Source: Zerene cesonia
Taxonomy: Eukaryota > Arthropoda > Insecta > Lepidoptera > Pieridae
NCBI RefSeq assembly: GCF_012273895.1
Contig: NC_052127.1
Span: forward strand, 620,001 to 684,000
Length of the DNA: 64,000 nt
Reading direction: 5' to 3'
Part shown: piece by piece, positions 12,585 to 25,000 of the stretch
Position numbering within the stretch: the first letter of the stretch is position 1
Layout of the letters: every line of letters starts with the position of its first letter
Notes under the pieces: model-generated
Databases searched by the model: none
The model's input: the letters and a program-made list of their open reading frames with translations, nothing else
Told to the model about the DNA's origin: nothing
Position numbers and translations under genes: made by a program

Positions 12585-15500
12585 CGCTGTTGTATACTAC
12601 TACGACTCAATTTGTATAATAATTTAATTTTACTTTATAATGTTATAAAATAATCTAAAAAATAAAATTGTTTGCTGATCATTTGCAAATGATATAATCT
12701 TACAAGTCTGGAATAAAAAATTCTAAATCATTAGCACATAATAAAAACAAAAACGGACCTTAAATAAAACCTTGTGGGACACGCCGCTGTGCCCAGCGTG
12801 TTTTTTCATTTCAGTGAAAGTTTTTTACTTCGGTAAGTAGAATAAAAAAGAGACTTACAGATCTTAAGCAATTTTTCAAATGAATTAATTTCGTCAGATC
12901 ATTATTAAATGCATTAAAAAATCACAAAATCAAGCAAATTGGATGCTTGGAAAATTTTTCTGCTTTCTATTTATAATTGTTTAAGCAGTATTGCAGTTAT
13001 TATGGAATCTCTTATTTTTAAAAATGATGATGATTTTTTTTGTTTCAGATGAAAAATACAATGTTGATAGCTTGGTCTACTTATTGCAATTTAAAATTTA
13101 TTACATCTTATAGCTTTGTGAATCTAATATGTAGAGGGTTTTAATATCGGTATAACTGGTTATGAGGTCTAAGGTTTGAGAATTGAAGCTGTATTTCTAT
13201 CAAAATCTCATCATTATTGTAGTAGCGGGTTTGTGGTGATAGGTATCAACAGCAGCTGTTTGAGATGTTTGCAAATAACGGTTTAAGGAATAGTCGTTTG
13301 ATGAAAAAATTCAACGTAAAACAACAGTTAAAGTTAAATAATGGTTAACTTTTTGATTATATTTTGTAAAAGTAAAGTTGAGTGGTTATAGCATGAGTAG
13401 GATGGTGGTGAGGTCCCAAGTTTAATCCCGGGTTTAGCTTAAGTTGCTGAAAAGTTAATGCAACAACTTAAATACCAACTTCAAAGTACAAAACGGCATG
13501 GGTGGTATAGAAGTGGGATAAAATCATATATACATGATGTTGTCCCACTCCCACTTGTGGAAGAGAGTATATGACTAAAGGAAATGAGTAATTTATTTAT
13601 TGATTGATATATCTATATTAGAATTTTTTTACGAGTACACTTTAAAATCATTTTTTTAAATTTTCTTTTGTAATAAATTCAATTTTTATAAAATTAGCGA
13701 CTTATTTTCTGGTATTAAAGGCTACTATTTATTACATGTTTGCGTACATGTAATAAAATAAATACTGTTGAATATTAAAACCCCTTTTGTAAAGTCAGTT
13801 AGAAATTAACTTATTATGATATTGTTAGCAGTATTTGACGTTATAAATACTTTCAATTAATAATCAATTGATAACTGAAATTGTTACATCAAAAATAAAG
13901 TATACAGCTCATATTTTATATTTAACTCAAAAATGTATAAAATTATAATCTGTCAATTGATATTTGAAAATTATGGTGAATAAAATGTTTAAAAATAATT
14001 AAAATTTATTAAATCAATTATTCAATTTGCAGTGTTTGTAGGACTAGTGAAAGAAATTATAATATAACCAAATATTGATTTTTTTAACAATATAATAATC
14101 ATTATTACATTGAGGGGGGGAGCTTTCTTATATAGATCTTTTTCTATAAAACTTTCCATACCTTATTTCAAACCCATTAGAGTACTCCATAGCGTTATAA
14201 GGCCTATATATCCTTTAAGCTTACATCTATCTATTTATCAAAATGCTTTAAAATCCAATCAGCGGTTAAAGTTAATAAACAGACGAATGCATAGAGTTGG
14301 TTTCGCATTAATGCGAATATAACTTTTTGTACGAGAGTTTTAAGTATGAAACTTAAAACTTAGCTATTCGCTTAAACACATAGCAGTAATTTTTCCGGTT
14401 TGAAGTTATGTACAAGGTGATATGCGAATACTCTCAATAATATAATTTTTTTGTCGAAAGTGTACTCAACTGCAATAAATAATATTTTAATATTTGAGTG
14501 TACTAAAATACCTAGTAAGTAATTTTACTTTAACTTATTGCTTTAAATAATAAAAAAAATATAATAAATTCAAATGCATTTACAAACATTCCTTCATGAA
14601 ACGAAGCGTAAATCGAACGATTATCTGTTTAACAGTAATCTTAAAACCTTTTAATAATAATTTAATAAGGCTTCCGTATAAATAAGCTACAAGGCTATTG
14701 CATTTCAGATTCATCCAATTTATGACATACGGACGGACAGTCGGACAAACAGATAAACAGACAGCAGTCTTAAATAATAGGGTCCAATTAAGACACATTT
14801 AAGTGCTCAATTAAATTTTTAGAAATGAAAAATTGAGAAAAGCTTCATGAATTATTGAGTTATAGAGTTTGTTTTATCAGCTGTTTCTAATGGTAACTTT
14901 TAATGAAAGTTCCGTTTATCATGGCGGCAAACCTCGATTGAGTTGCCAACCACGCAGAAGATATTATATTATATTGCATAATATTACAAACGCTAGTGGA
15001 CTCCCTATTTTATCACTTTGTATGTTATCTCTCTCTCAAATTGTTATAAAACTGTTTATTTTTTTTTTTATTAAAATGAACTACAATTATTATATTATAT
15101 ATATGCATGAACTAATAAATATTTTACAATTGTTATTTATTAAAATGATATTCTAGAAAATGTGTATGAAATGTTAAAACAAGCTTGTGTTATGTTTTTG
15201 ACATAATTTTTGATCAATTTAGTCAGTACCAGTGTGTGTTAAAAATTGTTGAAACTCCATATTTGTATATATCATGACGGTAAGGTATTAATTATAGCTT
15301 GAATGCGTGGTATTATTTTGTCTTTGTACTTATAGTGGAGTAGGTTGTGTTCTAACAATAAAATATGAGGTTATGATGTTGTGTTTTATTTCTGTCCTAT
15401 GAATTACAGTTTTGCTCGTAATCTGATTCACGATTTATGTTCTAATGTGATTGTAATTTGTGCAAAATGCTATTCGAAATTGTGTAGCGATTCTGGTGTG

Positions 15501-17224
15501 CTTAACAAAATATCTATTATTCTATATAAACTCGGTCACAAAAAGAATTACTTTACCAAGTAGTCGATCAGTGAAGTCTAAATTAGAAATTGAATCATAA
15601 TAATTGTTACCCAATTTTCAATGCTTTTATATGTAAGGTATATTGAATTGGTAGTAATGTTTTAAATGTTTGGGTGATTATGATGAATATAATTTTTTAT
15701 TTCTCTTCCAATCTGTCCGGCTGCACAGTAAATGGGTGCTGCCTCAATTTTCGTATTCAAATCTTTTTTTTTTAATTCTGGTTCATGTGCACAAACTGAC
15801 TGACGGTAAGTATATGCAAGAATTGTAATGGAAATTACCTCATTAGGAAGCACAAAAAAACTAAAAATAAAAGACATTTAAAATAAAAATAAATTTTATT
15901 TTAATACCTATCTACACTTTACATAAAGAATATATTAGTTAAGTTAAGATCAGTTTGTGATGACACAAAACTGAAACATTATTTCGAGACATGTTTTATT
16001 GAACTGTTACTGTTGTGAACATTTAATCCAATAGCTTTTTTTATGTGTAATTGGGCCGATGCTACGATATATAAGTAAAAATACATATAGTGCTATCTCA
16101 TATCATTCAAAAGTGAAAGAGAGAGATAGCTTCTGTAATCCACACAAAATAGTAAAAAGTAGGTTAACAACATACTCGTATGTGTGAATAATTAATCAGC
16201 CCACTTGAATTCAATTTCTTTGTGCATTGCTATTCAAAATAATTATTTACAAATCCAAAATATATAAAATATAAAACTTTTTGGTACAGTCTTTGATTTT
16301 ATTATCATTCTGTAAAACAATTCACAAAAATATCTTCAGTAACCCAACATGGACAGAAGTCTTATGTAGCCCAGTTTGACAACTTCTGAATATGATCTGT
16401 TAGGATTATTGCATATTAAGTTTCATTAAATAAAAAAAATGTTTAATCAGAGACTTTATCAGCAAATTGTGAAACTGGCCTCACTATATAAATTTAATAT
16501 TAAAAAATCAACGCCTATAAAAATAAAATATTAAGGTTATATGGCATTCGGTAACAATTAATTAAATTGGCAATGGCAGCTGGCTAGCTGCATGCCAAAT
16601 TTCATCCTGATCGGTCCAGTAGTATCAGCTGTGCGTTGGAAGATCAATCAATCAGTAACATTTGTGTTTTATCATGAAGTTGTTTTATATATTATTGTAG
16701 ATGTGAATATTTCTAAACAATTAAGCCATAAAACTTAATACAGTTTTGCTTAACTGAAATCCCGTGTCCCCTGTGGGGCATTGGCCATTAGTTTTTCAGT
16801 GATCTAATACAAATTATATAAAAAACTTCTCTTGCGCGATTTAGGAAGTATTCATGCGCTTTAAATGTACTAAAGACTGCGTACTACACATTTCATACTA
16901 TAAACTTCAAGTTTTAGCATTCATTTTTACTATACGGTAAGTATTATATTATATTATATATTAGTATATATATTTTTCTTAAATTTACATGATTATATCA
17001 AAAAATAAAATAGATTTTTGAATAATAAAAAATAAAATAATACATTAATTATATTTCAAACACTATCAAGTAAAATTCAAAACATGTTTATATTGGATGA
17101 AAATATTTCTTTTTTTATTAAATTTTAATTTTACTTATTACGACAATCAGAGTGTTATGAAAAATCTTCTATATATTAAAAATATACATTTGTACGTTTA
17201 TTGTGTTTTCGATTTAATTTTATA

Positions 17225-17696
17225 CACGTATAACCTGAGAAATTTAGAAAGAATAGAAAAAATTTTGATCACGAGGCAGGATCTCCTCGCCGGATCCTGC
17301 CTCGTGATCAAAATTTTTTCTATTCTTTCTAAATTTCTCATTTATAAAGCATTTCAATGCTATAAAACTAAAAATTAAATTTAACAAAGGCCGCGTTCCA
17401 TCGATACAATATTGTAATCATTGAAATAATGTTTCGTATTGGTTGTGATGGTTCTTAATCATCTCAATAGATGGCGTGGGGTGCCCCTTAGGCACATGAA
17501 ACCGAAAGAGTAGAAGAAATTTGATTACTGTGGCAGGATCACGGGTGGCCGAGAGGCTAGGCGTTGCTACGGTTAGGCAAGATACGCAGGTTCGTATCCT
17601 GCCTCGTGATCAAAATTTTTTCTATTCTTTCTAAATTTCTCATTTATAAAGCATTTCAATGCTATAAAACTAAAAATTAAATTCACGTATAATCTG
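17225..17696. mobile_element. Compound foldback element with tRNA-like core and 13-bp target duplication
   Basis: Flanks CACGTATAACCTG (17225-17237) and CACGTATAATCTG (17684-17696) look like a target-site duplication with one mismatch. Inside are two copies of one unit. The second (about 17500-17683) has a tRNA-like core with box A TGGCCGAGAGG (17546-17556) and box B GGTTCGTATCC (17589-17599). The core is flanked by inverted arms starting GAAAGAGTAGAAGAAATTTG on the left and ending with CTATTCTTTC on the right. The first unit (17238-17383) has lost the core and is a near-perfect palindrome of two arms of about 47 bases with a spacer of a few bases. Right arms of both units continue into the same tail (CATTTATAAAGCATTTCAAT...). 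Confidence 0.75.
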
Positions 17697-18050
17697 TAAA
17701 ATAATATAAATTTTTATATAATGCCACAACTATGTATTTTGAGCTCTGTATATGTCCTAATTGGCACGCATTCGTACGTGCAACTTGAAATATACTCAAA
17801 AAAATGTTGAATTATTTCTTGAAGTATTCGTTAAGTATTAAAAACGATGTTAAAAGTCCATAAAAACATAACACATACTTAAGGCATTAAGTGTAACCTA
17901 AACTTTTGCTTCATATAATCAAATAGAAACAAGCTAGGTTGTGGAAAGTGCTTCACAGAATATCCAATATATGAATTTTCATATCTTCACTTGACTTAAC
18001 ACTTCGTTAATCCGGCAAACGCTGTTTTGCTTTACTCTTATTATTTAGGC

Positions 18051-18168
<118 letters not shown>

Positions 18169-18327
18169 CGACAAACTTGCGTTTTATAAAAAAAAATAAA
18201 TATTAATGCATACATATAACAATTTGTTGTGTACATACACATAAACATAAAATGAATGAAGTCCGTACGTAAACGTGCGAATACTTGCCAATTACGATAG
18301 TAGAAGGAACGATTAACATTTTATCAA

Positions 18328-21300
18328 CTATGGGAACCGTATAACAGTTGTTCCAACAGCTTCGTCGCTGCACGCGTGCGCAAGCGCAGCCTCGAAATCT
18401 TGCGGGAAGTACACCTGTAATATCATCATCAATAAAAATGTTTGTTTGGATATTCTAAAACTAACTGACTTATGCGACTTCGTCTGCTATCAAAAGGAAG
18501 ATTTTATCGAAAATTGCTTCATTTTTCATTAATCCTTCGTTAACATGATGCTATATCAAGCCTTCTCCAATAAATGGACTCCCACAAAAAAAAAAAATCA
18601 CCAATTCCAACCAATAATTTATATTTTTACGTTTTATAAAATAAAAAAGGGCAGCCTTCCAACTAGGACTACCTAGGAATAAATGCGTTGCTGGATTTTT
18701 AGGGGGAAGCGATAAAAAGAGGTTTGACGACTGGAAACAAAAAATGGACTGGGAACGGTGAGCTAAAGGAAACGGGCTTCCGGCTCCCCCACTCACCGAA
18801 CGAAACACGCCAGTTTTCTGTGGGGGTGTGGCACTTCCCCGGTGCGAGCTGGCCCAATTCGTACCGAAGCGTGCCCAATTCGTACCGAAGCGTGCCCGAC
18901 TACCACATATTAACATTTAAAAGAGAAGATACGATACCTTATCCAGCACCGGCGCCAACTGCCCCCCCTCCACCAGGTGTCGCAGCGCGTCCAGCCCGCT
19001 CGACATCTGGTGATCTTCCTCCAACCAGTCCCAATGCCAACCGCTGCCTGTCACCCACTGAAATTGATAAATTAATGGTAAATTTAATATTTAACGACCA
19101 GCTGACCTGGCAAACGCTGTTCTGCCTTATTTTCGTCATTTAAGAGAATGATATTTTTTTTTTAATTTAATATAGCGTAGCCTGACCAAGATCTCGCCTG
19201 ATGGTAAGACGAGATGTGACCTGAAATACTCTTCGGAGTACTCTTCCTTAGAAAGTATCCGCTCACGTTACTGACCCGGCAAACACTGTTTCGCCTAATT
19301 CTTTTCATTTAGGCGTATGAAAATAGTTTTTGGCCGATTCTCAGAACTACTTGATATGGACAGAAAATTTCTTGTCAATAGGTCCAGCCGTTTCAGAGAA
19401 GTATGCTAAGTAACATTGTGACACGAGATTTTTTTAATATTTTAAACATACATTATGCGCATACACATGCAAATAAACACACATATACAGGTTTTCAACA
19501 AAAATCTAAGTAGCCTCCCAATTGTCAGAACTAGAACAAATTTAAATAGGATCAGATGGCAGAGATAATCTATTAAATTAAAAAAAATCATAGAAATAGG
19601 TTTACGCAGAAAAAAACTTAATAAAATTAAGTTAAATACACAAAAAACTATGCAGTCGAATTGATAATATAAGTTTATTATTTAAAATAAAAAATAATAT
19701 TTCCTATATACACTTTATCTTTTTCAACCTACCCTCAATATGTTGAAGGTGTAAACAGTGGCGGAATACATGATCCAGAGAGGCGTCACAAGTCGGTCCG
19801 TTATCAGAGCCCGAGGGCGGAGCTCCACCACAGCACTGCGGGGGGCGGTGGCCCTGTGAATGTTGCCATATTTATTATTTTTTTGTAATATTTCTTATTG
19901 CTGGATAATTTTTTGGCATCATTATTATGAAATACATATTATACAAAATTTACACGATTTTAAAAGACAACTACAGCGCTTCCAGCCGGCTCGTCTCAGT
20001 AGAAACGGCTTTCCGAACCGGTGGTAATTGTTAAAACTATGACGATTCAAAAGTACTTCATAATTACGTTTATATACGGAGAAAAAAATGTGAGATAAAT
20101 TGAAAAACAAGATTTTATACCGCGACATTGTAATTTTACGTATGCATACATCCGGAAATTATTATAAACTAGCTGCACCCCGCGGTTTCTATATAGAATA
20201 TCGGGGTAAAAAGTTGCTTATATGTTATTCCAGTTGTCCAGCTGTCTACGTACCGAATTTCATTGCAATCGGTCCAGTAATATTTGCGTAAAAGTGCAAC
20301 AAACACCCACACATCCTTACAAACTTTCGCATTTATAATATTAGTAGTATAGTATGAAGCAACATTTACAAACATATTTGAGCAGTAATCACTATTCAGA
20401 ATTTTTATAAAATGCTATCGCGGGTGTCCTATTTATAAGAATTACTAATTCCATTTTTTATTGCGTCCAACTGAAACACAGTAAAAACACAAATATACAT
20501 ACTTCAGTAGCGTATAATGCGGGGGCCTCTCCGGCGGGGCCCCAGTGCAGGCTAGGGCGGCGTCCCAGGGCCCCGAGCGGCCCACGTGCTGTTCCACCAC
20601 CAGCCACGACGCAGCCACGTGCTCGTTACTGCCTTCGAGCTCTATGAACTCGGAGGCGCCTGGGGAATTTGTGTCTTATTGCAATCGACATAAGTTTGTT
20701 TTTAGGCGGGTTAGATAAGGCTCTATGAAATGAAGTAGGGCGCCATTGGGATTGTGTGTTTTGTAGTTTTTGATATGAGTTTGATTTAAACCAACCATAA
20801 GGTGTCATATAATTAATTATGAAAGGGTTCTTACACCAACGTTAGGTGATATTGAGTCATATGGCTTCGTTACAACTACTATTCGTTCCCACCAGATTCA
20901 CCCCCCCCCCCACTCGCAGTTTCCCAACGGAACGGTGAGGTTACCGAGGTTCCGCAGCGTGTTCCTGGTGTGCCGCGGCGCGGCGGCGGTGGGGCGCGCG
21001 CCCCACGAGCTCAGCAGCTGCACCAGCGCGCAGCCCTCTCCGCTCGCCGCACCGGCCACTAGCACCCTGCAGTGTTATTGATTTTTTTTTTGATTTGAGA
21101 AACATAAAGAAGAGAAAATTCAGCAAAATACTATGCAAATACTAATTTAAAAAAAAAATCACAATAAAAGACAGTGGAATTGACAACCTTCTTTTTTTAG
21201 CCATTTGAAAAGACGCACGTTCGAATCCTTAACTACTCACCTGATTTTAATCAAATTAGCACCATGTGCAATAGAAATATTTATGGAATCAAGGCCAAAC

Positions 21301-22000
21301 CATAGCATTCCCAGGGCACACGCAGCAGTCCCGGGACCCCTAATCAAATAATTCCGGGGCCCCAGTGCACAGTCACTCTGGGGCCCCAAATGAACATCCA
21401 CCACGTGAACTCACCGTTTCCCCTTGCAAGTGTCCGGCGTGTAGCCGAGCCGGTGCAGCGCGCACAGCGCGAGCGAGCCGCCCCACGGCAGCGACGCGGC
21501 CGAGTCCGCGCCGAGCGTGCGCGGCCGCTTGCTGATGCGTGTGCTGAGTGGAATATTGTGTCAATCTAATTAAGACTTTATTTATTTCCAGTGATTATAA
21601 ATGATTATCACTTTAATATAGAACAAAGCAATGGGAACAATAATTGTTGTTCCGACTCACACAACAGTGCAACAAAATAATTATAAAAAAAAAAATTGTA
21701 TTAGTAGTATTACATAGAAAATAAAAAAATTCAAGTTTTTAGGAATATAATATTGTTGTGTGTTGTAAGTTGTCCTAAATAAGTAAATAAATAAATAAAA
21801 TGTCACCCTACACAACACAAAAGAAAGATAAAATAAAATGTTTTCATACGCATTTATTTATTATATACGTAAAAAAAAACACGAATAAAACACGAATATG
21901 ACATTTTCAAAAAGGATTCCTAGCTAGATCGATTTATCGCCCCCGAAACCCCCTATATACTAAATTTCATGAAAATCGTTGCAGCCGATTCCGAGATTCC

Positions 22001-22039
<39 letters not shown>

Positions 22040-25000
22040 AGAATTGCTCGTTTAAAGTTATAAGAATATATTATAATGTTCTATACAAAACATATTATGC
22101 CTATGTACGGAGTGTATTAGGAGACGAATTAAAACACCGAAATCATAATTAAGACTGAACGTTTATTCATATTAAACANNNNNNNNNNNNNNNNNNNNNN
22201 NNNNNNNNNNNNNNNNNNNNNNNNNNNNNNNNNNNNNNNNNNNNNNNNNNNNNNNNNNNNNNNNNNNNNNNNNNNNNNNNNNNNNNNNNNNNNNNNNNNN
22301 NNNNNNNNNNNNNNNNNNNNNNNNNNNNNNNNNNNNNNNNNNNNNNNNNNNNNNNNNNNNNNNNNNNNNNNNNNNNNNNNNNNNNNNNNNNNNNNNNNNN
22401 NNNNNNNNNNNNNNNNNNNNNNNNNNNNNNNNNNNNNNNNNNNNNNNNNNNNNNNNNNNNNNNNNNNNNNNNNNNNNNNNNNNNNNNNNNNNNNNNNNNN
22501 NNNNNNNNNNNNNNNNNNNNNNNNNNNNNNNNNNNNNNNNNNNNNNNNNNNNNNNNNNNNNNNNNNNNNNNNNNNNNNNNNNNNNNNNNNNNNNNNNNNN
22601 NNNNNNNNNNNNNNNNNNNNNNNNNNNNNNNNNNNNNNNNNNNNNNNNNNNNNNNNNNNNNNNNNNNNNNNNNNNNNNNNNNNNNNNNNNNNNNNNNNNN
22701 NNNNNNNNNNNNNNNNNNNNNNNNNNNNNNNNNNNNNNNNNNNNNNNNNNNNNNNNNNNNNNNNNNNNNNNNNNNNNNNNNNNNNNNNNNNNNNNNNNNN
22801 NNNNNNNNNNNNNNNNNNNNNNNNNNNNNNNNNNNNNNNNNNNNNNNNNNNNNNNNNNNNNNNNNNNNNNNNNNNNNNNNNNNNNNNNNNNNNNNNNNNN
22901 NNNNNNNNNNNNNNNNNNNNNNNNNNNNNNNNNNNNNNNNNNNNNNNNNNNNNNNNNNNNNNNNNNNNNNNNNNNNNNNNNNNNNNNNNNNNNNNNNNNN
23001 NNNNNNNNNNNNNNNNNNNNNNNNNNNNNNNNNNNNNNNNNNNNNNNNNNNNNNNNNNNNNNNNNNNNNNNNNNNNNNNNNNNNNNNNNNNNNNNNNNNN
23101 NNNNNNNNNNNNNNNNNNNNNNNNNNNNNNNNNNNNNNNNNNNNNNNNNNNNNNNNNNNNNNNNNNNNNNNNNNNNNNAAATTTTCCACAAAAACGAAAA
23201 AAATATTTGTTTTTACCTCCTAACCGCCAGCAGCTCAGTAGCCGCCCCCCCACTCCACTCGCTGAGGCAGCCCCACACTTCATCCCCCATTTCGAACTGA
23301 GTCACCCCATGACCAACGTCGAGTACTACGCCTGAAATGATAGAACTCTTATTTACATGTAGCTGAAGTTTTTCTACAGTTTATAGAACGACTTTCAGAG
23401 TAATTTAAGTGATTATAATAATACTATCAATTTTAGCCTTTTGTTTAAACTCTAGCTCAAGTAGTTTAATGGGACATTTAATTCAATAAAATGTATATTT
23501 TTTTTTACATTAGACTAGCTGTTGCCCGCAGCTTCGTCCGCGTGGTCAAAATAAAAATTCGCACTAAACTCACATCGCTTATTTTATTTCCATGGGGGTA
23601 GAATAGACCAATATCCTTAACGAATGGCTACATCATGAAGTCTATTCGCTTGCCAAATTTTAGCCCGATCGGTCCAATAGTTTGGGGTGTGCTTGATATC
23701 TATTAAAAGCAAAACAAAGCAGAGGTGACTGTATGGCTTATCTCAGTCAGTCAGTCAGTTTTGCGTTTTATACAACAAAGAAAGATTAGGAAATATTGGA
23801 GAATATGTAAAAGACTCACCTGCAAACCCCCTCCCCACGGTGACATGTGACCTCGTGATAAGCGAACGCAAAGCGGACGCCCTGCCACGCAACACACCGC
23901 GGTCGGCCGCGCACACACTAAACGCTTGCACCCGCACTAACACCTCTCCAGGACCCGCACCTAGAGGCGAGGGAATTCACGAAACATGTACCAAGCAAAA
24001 ATAACTATAAACTGCATTTGTTTTAATTTATGTAATGATGCAGTTGGCAATGGCGCTGGTGAGTCACGTGATGGTAAGCGACACACCACCACCACCGCTC
24101 TTTATGCACATTTAGATTAAAACATATATTTTTTAGGTTCAACGCATACCAACAAGATTATAAATAACGAAATACGATTACACGTTCTCATATAATTCTT
24201 AAATAAACTAAATGTAACCGCCTGCATGACATTTATTTTTCCTTTTCCTTTACTCGCGCCGAATGGAATGGATCGCTGATGAGTGATAGCTTCATTTATA
24301 TTATATGTGTTAATTAAATTGGTGTTATCCATTAAATTGTTAAATAATTCATAAATCTACATAAAATTGTAACAAAGAAGTTTACATTTTTCAAGACAGC
24401 TCCAGATCAAAAATTAATACAATATTTAGACAAAATACTTACCATGTGACACAGCATCCTCAACAAGTATGACACTCTGATCGGGCTGTGTCTGAAGGGC
24501 TCTAGCGTGGGGCCCCGCAGGGCCTCTGTTTGCTGCCCGGAGCCCTACGACGATACCAGCGCTTCCACCCAATACGGCCCCGCACGCAAATATTATAATG
24601 CTGCGGCGCCATACTAAAAGGAATATGTTTTTTTTATATCAGCGTATTTTTATAACTCATGTATTTATATTTCGTTCCAAACCTGAGAATATGCAATATC
24701 TATGCCTTTTTAGGTATATTTCTGACTAGCTGCGCCCCGCGGTTTTACCCGCGTAAGTCCGTATCCCGTGGGTATATCGAGATAAAAAGTTGCCTATATG
24801 TTATTCCAGTTGTCCAGCTGTCTACGTACCAAATATCATTGCAATCGGTTCAGTAGTTTTTGCGTGAAAGAGCAATAAACATACACATCCTTACAAACTT
24901 TCGCATTTATAATATTTGTAGGATATTAGTAGGATAGTAGGATAATTGATTGAAATATGAAATTCCATTTCTTTTGTGCTGCAATAAATATGAAGTAAAT

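Noticed and set aside
22129..23283. Long minus-strand open frames at 22.1-23.3 kb
   Set aside because: They span the 1000-N gap; only the RTN4IP1-like exon at 23217-23331 is real, and in another frame.
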